Shown one piece after another: positions 1-5,158 of a stretch of 5,158 bases of DNA. Within the stretch, counting starts at the first letter, position 1, and the number at the start of each line of letters is the position of its first letter. The notes below the pieces were generated by a model. The model did not search any database. It saw only the letters and a program-made list of their open reading frames with translations, and had not been told where the DNA came from. A program made the translations under genes and the position numbers. Source of the stretch: an uncultured Alphaproteobacteria bacterium (GTDB lineage Bacteria; Pseudomonadota; Alphaproteobacteria; Bin95); NCBI GenBank assembly GCA_913060845.1, contig CAJXVF010000238.1:1-5158 (forward strand), written 5' to 3'.

Positions 1-8
1 CAATTCCA

Positions 9-1216
9 TTAATATGGGAATCCACGCCGATTCAGATTTTTAGGACGATGCTCTAGATAGGGCTTGTAGGCCTCAGCCGTGTTCAATCCAGAGCGGAACA
101 GCGGCTGACGCACCTGATGGGCGCTGGCGGTTGCGTTTTCCCGCTCTGTTTTGTGGAAGGCGAGAGCGGCATCGGACCAAGGCATTTCGATGGCGTCTAC
201 CATGGCGCGGGCCTTGTCCTCAAAATTCTCGATCAAGCCACGATAGCACACATCATGAATGCGCCCGGGTGCTGCCATCTGCCAATGTTGCATGAGGCGG
301 ACGTAATTGGTGTGATAACGCCCAAGTTCCTGCTGGTCGTAGGAGAAAGAGACATCGCCGGTGAAGAGCTGGCGATAGCAGCTGAAGCAGGTGTCCGTGG
401 CATCGCGCTCAATGTGCAGGATTTTGGCGTTTGGAAATACAGCCAGGATCAGACCAAGGTTCTGGAAGTTCATCGGCATCTTGTCGGCGATGCGGTCTGC
501 GTCTAGTGCGAGCTTCGCGACCGTCGACATATATTGTGTGCTTAGAGCTGTTGCCCGTTCTGACGTCAGCGCCTTAGCGCCGCCAGGCCAAGCGCCTTCG
601 TGCTTGTAAACATCACGCGCGAGGTTCGCGACGGCGGATAGCTCGCCAGCGCCATGTACACCCGGAATACTCGCGATGATCTGCTCAGCTAATGTCGTGC
701 CGGATCGTGGCATCCCGACGATGAAGACGGGCTTCGCGTCCTGGTCGCCAGTGCGTGACAGCTGGTCAATCATGCCGACATCGAAGCATCGGATCAGCGC
801 ATCAAAGAACTGATCAACCGTGTCAGCTTGATAGTGCATGGTGGCGCGTTTGGCGGCGTTGGCTTGGTCATACAGCGCCATGGCTGCGGCGGGATCATTT
901 TCGTGTGCAGCGTGGCCCGCCAGTGCGAATTGCAGCATCCAGGTTGGCTCTGATCCCGGGCGAGGCCTGCCAGCATGGTTTCAGCCGCTGCTGTGTCCGC
1001 CGCTTTCATGGCACCGTTGGTCAATCGGGATACCTGGTGCAGAGCTGTACTTGCGACGCACATCGCGTCCAGGCTGCTTATGCGCTTCGCCTGGGGGACG
1101 AGAGAGCGGAACCCGTCAATGGCGGCCGCCGTCCGGCCTTTGCGCATGGCTTGCACTGCGCGCTCATAGGTTTCCACCATCGCGCGGATACGAAGGTCGC
1201 TGCCATCCAATTCCAT
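9..1216 (-). CDS. TPR-type sulfotransferase, interrupted by a frameshift
   Basis: This is a predicted PAPS-dependent sulfotransferase that would move a sulfuryl group from PAPS to an unknown acceptor. Two reading frames together give about 400 residues. The first runs from ATG at 1216 for about 90 residues (helical, TPR-like, including AVQAMRKGRTAAAIDGF). The second is open from 980 to the TAA at 9-11 and holds the catalytic domain. Counting from the ATG at 938, the 5'-phosphosulfate-binding P-loop VFIVGMPRSGTT is at residues 71-82, DKMPMNFQN at 152-160, and the 3'-phosphate-binding stretch ILHIERDATDTCFSCY at 173-188 (likely Arg178 and Ser186). The tail QVRQPLFRSG...YKPYLEHRPK is typical of TPR-sulfotransferases. 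The start at 1216 is preferred over TTG at 1222 because GAGGAG lies 8 bases before the ATG. Automatic callers would probably split it into 9-938 and 794-1216/1222. It is the last gene after valS. Family assignment is confident; the substrate is unknown, and whether the gene is intact is uncertain. Confidence 0.85.
938..980 (-). other. Frameshift interval in the sulfotransferase gene
   Basis: The upstream frame reads ...AAETMLAGLARDQ and then degenerates into CCNSHWRATLHTK, ending at a stop at 794-796. The downstream frame reads ...SEPTWMLQFALAGHAAHEN and is closed upstream by a TGA at 983-981. The switch must therefore fall below 981, and by protein content above about 938. The span from the ATG at 1216 to the stop is 1208 bases, one short of a multiple of three, so a single missing base would restore the frame. 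The CCCGGG run at 955-960 is the most suspicious spot. Whether this is a real mutation or a sequencing or assembly error cannot be told from one sequence. Confidence 0.8.
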
Positions 1217-1224
1217 AGCCAATG

Positions 1225-1230
1225 CTCCTC
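1225..1230 (-). promoter_or_regulatory. Ribosome binding site for the sulfotransferase gene
   Basis: The minus strand reads GAGGAG here, 8 bases before the ATG at 1216. It would be only 2 bases from the alternative TTG at 1222, so it supports the ATG as the start. Confidence 0.6.
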
Positions 1231-1272
1231 GGCGTGAGGTGGCATCAGACAGGGTTCATGGTAAAGGCCGGA

Positions 1273-3927
1273 TTAAAGTGCCTTCAAGCGTGCAAGTGCG
1301 CCCTGCAGCTTTTCCTGCTGTAGGACGAAAGCGGTGCGACGATCTCGATTTTCCTGCACGACTTCCGCTGGTGCACGCGCCGTGAATTTCTCATTGCCAA
1401 GGCGCTTATCGATGTCGGAAATCTCCTTCTCGACCTTGTCAATTTCCTTCGCGAGGCGGGCTTGCTCAGCATCCAGATCAATCACGTCGCCGATTGGGAG
1501 AGCGATTGTCGCCTCATCCACGATCGCCTGCACGGCACCCTTGGCAGGTGCTGCACCATCGGTCGTGATGGTTTCCAGGCGTGCTAAGCGGCGGACAGGC
1601 TCATCATTGCGATTAAGGCGGGCGAGGGTGTCGTCGCTGGCCCCAGATAGATGCGCATGCAGGCGCGCTCCGGGTGGGATGTTGCACTCTGCACGTACGG
1701 TGCGGACTGCGCTAACAAAGCGGATTGCCCAGTCGATTTCAGCGACCGCGTCAGGCGCTGCCAATTCTGGCTCTTCGGCCGGCCAAGCGCTGGAAATTAG
1801 CGAATCCGCACCGTTCAGATTGCACTTCTCTGCGATCTCTTCCGTCAGGAATGGCATGATCGGATGCAATAACCGCATCAAGCGGTTTAGTGTCCAGGCG
1901 ATCGTTGCGCGGGTTTCAGCAGCGGCTTCTCTGTCTTCCCCGGACAAGATTGGCTTTGCGAACTCAAGCTGCCAATCGCAGAATGTGCCCCATGCAAATT
2001 GGTACAGGGCGTTCGCGGCTTCATTGAAGCGGTAGCTCTCCAATGCGCGGGTGACATCATCGCGGGTCGCGGCTGTTTTAGCGATGATCCAACGGTTCAG
2101 CGTGACTTTGCAGGCGGTTGGATCGAAATCAGGATCTATCACGCATTCATTGATTTCACAGAAGCGGGCAGCGTTCCAAAGCTTCGTCGCGAAGTTCCGG
2201 TAGCCTTCGACCCGGCTTTCAGCCAGCTTGATGTCCCGGCCCTGGGCTGCCATGGCGGCAAGTGTGAAGCGTACAGCATCAGCGCCATATTTGTCCGTCA
2301 GGTCCAGGGGATCGATCACGTTCCCTTTCGACTTGGACATTTTCTGGCCGTTTTCATCGCGGACCAGTGCGTGGATGTAGACCGTGCGGAACGGCACATC
2401 ATCCATGAAATGCATGCCCATCATCATCATCCGGGCAACCCAGAAGAAGATGATGTCGAACCCGGTTACGAGCACGTCGCCCGGATAATATTTCTCCAGC
2501 TCTGGCGTTTCTTCAGGCCAGCCGATGGTTGAGAACGGCCAAAGTGCAGAGGAAAACCAGGTGTCTAGAACGTCGGGGTCCTGCTCCAACGGTTTATCTT
2601 CGCCATAATGGGCGCGCGCCTTCGCCTGAGCGGCAGCCTCGTCATTCGCGACGAAAATTTCGCCATCAGGCCCATACCACGCCGGAATACGATGGCCCCA
2701 CCAAAGCTGGCGCGAGATGCACCAGGGCTGAATATTGCGCATCCATTCGAAGTAAGTTTTGGACCAGTTTTCCGGCACAAACTTGGTGCGCCCGTTCTCA
2801 ACCGCCGCAATCGCGGGCTTGGCCAAGGTTTCAGCGTCCACATACCATTGAACGGTCAGATAGGGCTCAATCGGCACGCCACCACGGTCGCCATAAGGGA
2901 CTGTGTTGGCATGGTCCTCGATCTTCTCGAGCAAGCCTTCCGCTTCAAGATCAGCGACGACAACCTTGCGGGCCTCGAACCGATCCATGCCCTGATATTT
3001 TTCGGGCGCGTTTTCGTTGATCTTGCCCTGGCGGTCCAGGATATTGATCATCTCTAAGTTTTGGCGACGGCCGACTTCAAAGTCGTTGAAGTCATGGGCT
3101 GGCGTCATTTTGACGGCACCAGAGCCTGCTTCTGGGTCAGCATACTCATCCGCAACAATGGGGATGCGACGGCCAACGAGCGGCAGGATGCAATGCTTGC
3201 CGACAAGGTGCTTGTAGCGATCGTCATCCGGGTGCACTGCAACGCCAGTATCACCCAGCATGGTTTCGGGCCGGGTCGTGGCGACGGTGATGTGTGCGCC
3301 ATCCTCGCCTTCAATCGGATATCGGAAATGCCAGAGATGGCCGTTGGTTTCTGTCGGCAGCACTTCAAGGTCCGAAATCGCCGTTTCCAGCTTCGGGTCC
3401 CAATTAACAAGGCGCTGGTCTTTGTAGATGAGGCCTTGGTCGTAAAGCTCGATGAACACTTTGCGGACAGCGTCGCTTAGCCCTTCGTCCATGGTGAAGC
3501 GTTCACGCGGCCAATCGGCAGAGGCACCAAGGCGCGTCAGCTGCTTCATGATTTCGCCGCCGGATTCGCCTTTCCATTCCCAAACACGGTCCAGGAACTT
3601 CTCGCGGCCAAGATCGCGGCGGGATACGCCTTTTTCGGCCAGTTGGCGCTCGACCACCATCTGCGTAGCGATGCCCGCATGGTCCATGCCGGGCTGCCAG
3701 AGCGCGTCCTTACCGTTCATCCGATTATAGCGGATTAGCACGTCCTGCAGGGTGAATGTCAGTGCATGGCCCATGTGCAGGCTGCCGGTGACGTTCGGTG
3801 GCGGCATCATTATCACATATGGGTCTGCAGCGCTGGCTGGGTCCGCGGCGAACGCGTTCGCCCGTTCCCATGCCTCATAGCGCGGCCCTTCGGCGGCTGC
3901 CGGGTCGTAGGTCTTCTCTAAGGGCAT
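1273..3927 (-). CDS. valS: Valyl-tRNA synthetase (ValRS)
   Basis: This cytoplasmic class I aminoacyl-tRNA synthetase charges tRNA-Val with valine using ATP (EC 6.1.1.9) and hydrolyses mischarged Thr-tRNA-Val. The 884-residue product is full length for the bacterial family. PPPNVTGSLHMGH at 42-54 carries the HIGH-type ATP motif (HMGH 51-54). The CP1 editing domain covers roughly 190-345 and contains TTRPETMLGDT (217-227) and TPAHDFNDF (275-283) with the conserved Asp279. WCISRQLWWGHRIPAW lies at 402-417 and DTWFSSALWPFS at 455-466. KMSKS is at 529-533. The helical anticodon-binding domain follows at about 608-750. A charged coiled-coil tail spans about 817-884 and, in the family, contacts the tRNA. 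The ATG at 3927 has AGGAAG 9 bases upstream, and the N-terminus starts where family members usually do. It lies 47 bases after popZ and 56 bases before the sulfotransferase gene. All signature residues are present and the frame is unbroken. Confidence 0.98.
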   Translation of the reverse strand: MPLEKTYDPAAAEGPRYEAWERANAFAADPASAADPYVIMMPPPNVTGSLHMGHALTFTLQDVLIRYNRMNGKDALWQPGMDHAGIATQMVVERQLAEKGVSRRDLGREKFLDRVWEWKGESGGEIMKQLTRLGASADWPRERFTMDEGLSDAVRKVFIELYDQGLIYKDQRLVNWDPKLETAISDLEVLPTETNGHLWHFRYPIEGEDGAHITVATTRPETMLGDTGVAVHPDDDRYKHLVGKHCILPLVGRRIPIVADEYADPEAGSGAVKMTPAHDFNDFEVGRRQNLEMINILDRQGKINENAPEKYQGMDRFEARKVVVADLEAEGLLEKIEDHANTVPYGDRGGVPIEPYLTVQWYVDAETLAKPAIAAVENGRTKFVPENWSKTYFEWMRNIQPWCISRQLWWGHRIPAWYGPDGEIFVANDEAAAQAKARAHYGEDKPLEQDPDVLDTWFSSALWPFSTIGWPEETPELEKYYPGDVLVTGFDIIFFWVARMMMMGMHFMDDVPFRTVYIHALVRDENGQKMSKSKGNVIDPLDLTDKYGADAVRFTLAAMAAQGRDIKLAESRVEGYRNFATKLWNAARFCEINECVIDPDFDPTACKVTLNRWIIAKTAATRDDVTRALESYRFNEAANALYQFAWGTFCDWQLEFAKPILSGEDREAAAETRATIAWTLNRLMRLLHPIMPFLTEEIAEKCNLNGADSLISSAWPAEEPELAAPDAVAEIDWAIRFVSAVRTVRAECNIPPGARLHAHLSGASDDTLARLNRNDEPVRRLARLETITTDGAAPAKGAVQAIVDEATIALPIGDVIDLDAEQARLAKEIDKVEKEISDIDKRLGNEKFTARAPAEVVQENRDRRTAFVLQQEKLQGALARLKAL

Positions 3928-3936
3928 TGGTCTTGG

Positions 3937-3942
3937 CTTCCT
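3937..3942 (-). promoter_or_regulatory. Ribosome binding site for valS
   Basis: The minus strand reads AGGAAG, 9 bases before the valS ATG at 3927. It lies inside the 47-base popZ-valS gap, which shows no clear terminator hairpin with a T-run, so read-through from popZ is plausible. Confidence 0.55.
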
Positions 3943-3974
3943 GGCGGGTCTCAGCCCACGCTCATAGGCTGCGC

Positions 3975-4724
3975 TCAGTCTTTATCCTGGCGCTGAATAC
4001 GTTGAATTTCCTCACGCACGAGGTTTTCGACCATGCTGGGCAGATGGATGTCCAACCATTGCTTCAGCATTGGCTTCAGCAGGTCTGCAACCAAGGCCTC
4101 AACGGTGTTGCCGTTAGCTCCAACACCCATCGCCCCCGTGATTGAATCGCCGCTCCGAAGGGAAGCAAGTGCACCTGCAGAAAGCGCTGCGGCTTCAGGG
4201 GAGAGCAGGCCGCTTTGAGGCGCATCGCCTGAGGCTTGTGGGGCGACGGCTAACTCCGGCTCTTCCATAACTTCTTCTATTTCTTCCTCGGGCTCTTCCG
4301 GGGCGTCTTCGAACACGAGTCCGAATTCATCATCGTCATCGTCCGCTTGGGCCTCAGCCGCGACGGATGAGGCTTCTGAAACTGCTTCCTCGGCCTCTTC
4401 CATATCTTCGACGACCAGAAGGTCACCAGCGTCAGCTTCATCGTCGTTTTGGTAGGGCTCATCGGCGACAGCGCTTGCGCTGCTTGCGGCATCAGGCTCG
4501 TCATCGGGCAGAGGATCACTGAGTTCGAGCACGTCATCATCATCATCCGCGTCGTCGACATCAGCATCGCTTTCAGCATCACTGACGTCTTCATCATCGG
4601 CATAGCTGCTGGAAGACGACCCGTCTTCAGGCTCATCTTCGTCGGAGATGATTTTGCGGATGGAGGCGAGGATATCCTCCATCGACTGTTCGGACTCCTG
4701 TCCGTCGGCTTTATCTTTGCTCAT
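3975..4724 (-). CDS. popZ: PopZ-like polar organising protein (DUF2497)
   Basis: This is a predicted cell-pole scaffold of 249 residues. In Caulobacter, PopZ self-assembles into a polar condensate that anchors the chromosomal centromere through ParB and recruits cell-cycle regulators. The tripartite family layout is visible. A short N-terminal helix, SMEDILASIRKIISDED (14-30), corresponds to the client-binding region. A low-complexity linker (about 28-160) is rich in Asp and Glu, with five-Asp runs at 60-64 and 128-132, a Ser run at 36-40 and EEPEEEIEEVMEEPE at 143-157. A C-terminal helical oligomerisation region (about 206-245) includes VEALVADLLKPMLKQWLDIHLP. From memory, Caulobacter PopZ is about 177 residues, so this linker is clearly longer. 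The ATG at 4724 has GGGAG 9 bases upstream. The gene lies 36 bases after the tolC stop and 47 bases before valS. Assignment rests on the two terminal motifs plus context; the linker alone would not be diagnostic. Confidence 0.9.
   Translation of the reverse strand: MSKDKADGQESEQSMEDILASIRKIISDEDEPEDGSSSSSYADDEDVSDAESDADVDDADDDDDVLELSDPLPDDEPDAASSASAVADEPYQNDDEADAGDLLVVEDMEEAEEAVSEASSVAAEAQADDDDDEFGLVFEDAPEEPEEEIEEVMEEPELAVAPQASGDAPQSGLLSPEAAALSAGALASLRSGDSITGAMGVGANGNTVEALVADLLKPMLKQWLDIHLPSMVENLVREEIQRIQRQDKD
4245..4643 (-). repeat. Low-complexity acidic linker of PopZ (Asp/Glu/Ser codons)
   Basis: On the plus strand this stretch is dense in CAT, CGT, TTC and CTC triplets, for example the CATCATCATC tract near 4530-4550 and CATCATCGTCATCGTC near 4328-4343. 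These encode runs of Asp and Glu on the minus strand. The protein segment (residues 28-160) is predicted to be disordered. Such triplet tracts can change length in frame by slippage, so linker length may vary among relatives. Confidence 0.7.
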
Positions 4725-4733
4725 GCTTTTTCG

Positions 4734-4738
4734 CTCCC
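4734..4738 (-). promoter_or_regulatory. Ribosome binding site for popZ
   Basis: The minus strand reads GGGAG, 9 bases before the popZ ATG at 4724. It lies within the 36-base gap after the tolC stop codon, which is consistent with co-transcription. Confidence 0.5.
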
Positions 4739-4760
4739 AGCGCTTCCCGCACCTTCGGTA

Positions 4761-5111
4761 TCATTTGCGGACGCTTGTGCCGAACCATTTGTCTCGAACA
4801 GATTGATAGTAAACCGATGGATCGTAGCGCGGTGCATCCAATTCCAGTCCTTCAGCGGTCATAGAACCGACCGCCGCTAGTAAATTAAAGACCGCCACAT
4901 ATTCATCCCGCCGGGCGCGAACCAGATTGACCCGCGAATCAAGCAGTCCTTGTTCCGCGTCCAAAATGTCGAGCACGGTTCGGGTGCCGACCAAGGCTTC
5001 CTGCTGCACGCCTTCAAGCGCAATTTCATTCGCCCGAATTTCACTTTCCAGCGAATTGATCCGCGCGCGGGTCGCGACCAATTGTTCCCAGCCCTGGGTT
5101 GAGGCTTCAAC
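4761..5111 (-). CDS. tolC: TolC-family outer membrane efflux protein, C-terminal part only
   Basis: This is the last 116 residues of a TolC-type outer membrane channel, the trimeric exit duct of type I secretion and multidrug efflux systems, which spans the periplasm as an alpha-helical barrel. The fragment runs from VEASTQGWEQLVATRARINSL through a long helix (RANEIALEGVQQEALVGTRT) to VLDILDAEQGLLDSRVNLVRARRDEYVAVFNLLAAVGSMTAEGL. The TRTVLDILDAEQ...L...RVNLVRA...Y...LLAAVG pattern is the characteristic final coiled-coil helix pair of the family. The tail YDPSVYYQSVRDKWFG resembles alphaproteobacterial TolC proteins. It ends at a TGA at 4761-4763. The 5' part is missing because the genomic sequence stops at 5111, where adapter begins. 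Apparent upstream residues MYKRQ are adapter translation, not protein. The cargo cannot be inferred because no inner-membrane or adaptor partner is in view. Confidence 0.92.
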   Translation of the reverse strand, partial: VEASTQGWEQLVATRARINSLESEIRANEIALEGVQQEALVGTRTVLDILDAEQGLLDSRVNLVRARRDEYVAVFNLLAAVGSMTAEGLELDAPRYDPSVYYQSVRDKWFGTSVRK

Positions 5112-5158
5112 CTGTCTCTTATACACATCTCCGAGCCCACGAGACCTCTCTACATCTC
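5112..5158 (+). other. Illumina Nextera adapter read-through (artefact)
   Basis: These 47 bases are synthetic. CTGTCTCTTATACACATCT (5112-5130) is the Tn5 mosaic end used in Nextera libraries. CCGAGCCCACGAGAC (5131-5145) is the i7-side adapter. CTCTCTAC (5146-5153) matches the index I remember as N707, and ATCTC (5154-5158) is the start of the P7 sequence. The order and spacing are exactly those of a library molecule read past its insert. Open reading frames running in from here begin with false peptides (MYKRQ, MGSEMCIRDR) and should be trimmed. Confidence 0.98.

Noticed and set aside
938..980. Programmed -1 ribosomal frameshift joining the two halves of the sulfotransferase
   Set aside because: No X XXY YYZ slippery heptamer is present in the upstream frame (it reads GCC CGG GAT CAG), and I see no obvious downstream stimulatory structure. 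Sequence error or mutation is simpler.
1334..2035. A 233-codon open frame on the plus strand opposite valS
   Set aside because: It is rich in Arg, Ser and Ala, has no recognisable domain, and lies wholly antisense to a well-conserved synthetase. Other plus-strand open frames opposite valS, popZ and the sulfotransferase are shadows of the same kind.
2413..2432. CAT triplet tract as a microsatellite or regulatory repeat
   Set aside because: It encodes the conserved ARMMMMGMHF segment of ValRS, so protein conservation explains it.
3928..3974. Terminator hairpin between popZ and valS
   Set aside because: Only a weak AGCC/GGCT pairing with a long loop and no T-run was found, which is insufficient for an intrinsic terminator.
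5112..5130. A genuine Tn5-like transposon end beside tolC
   Set aside because: The mosaic end is followed immediately by the i7 adapter, an 8-base index and P7 bases, so it is library construction sequence, not a natural transposon.

Overview
The window is a short contig end from an alphaproteobacterium. It is moderately GC-rich by eye, with all four genes packed on the minus strand. The main evidence for the lineage is a PopZ-type polar organiser (DUF2497), a family characteristic of Alphaproteobacteria. It sits between a TolC-type outer membrane channel gene and valS. From memory, this tolC-popZ-valS neighbourhood also occurs in Caulobacter and relatives. A genus cannot be assigned from the sequence alone.

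Reading in the direction of transcription (high to low coordinates), the layout is as follows. (1) 5158-5112 is not genomic DNA. It is Illumina Nextera adapter read-through: the 19-base mosaic end, the i7 adapter, an 8-base index and the first bases of P7. (2) 5111-4761 is the C-terminal 116 residues of a TolC-family outer membrane efflux protein, cut at its 5' end by the adapter. (3) 4724-3975 is a PopZ-like protein with a long, very acidic central linker. (4) 3927-1273 is a complete valyl-tRNA synthetase with HMGH and KMSKS signatures, a CP1 editing domain and a C-terminal coiled coil. (5) 1216-9 is a TPR/sulfotransferase protein whose reading frame breaks near 940-980. The N-terminal part is in one frame and the PAPS-binding sulfotransferase domain in another.

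Intergenic gaps are 36, 47 and 56 bases. Each of the three downstream genes has a Shine-Dalgarno-like sequence, and no convincing terminator separates any pair. The genes may therefore be co-transcribed, with a promoter outside the window. Their functions are unrelated (export channel, cell-pole organisation, translation, sulfation), so this is conserved housekeeping synteny rather than a pathway.

No undescribed system is visible. The points deserving attention are the adapter contamination, which creates spurious N-termini, the frameshift in the sulfotransferase gene, and the length and acidity of the PopZ linker. No gap exceeds 300 bases, and no tRNA, rRNA, CRISPR or insertion sequence was seen.
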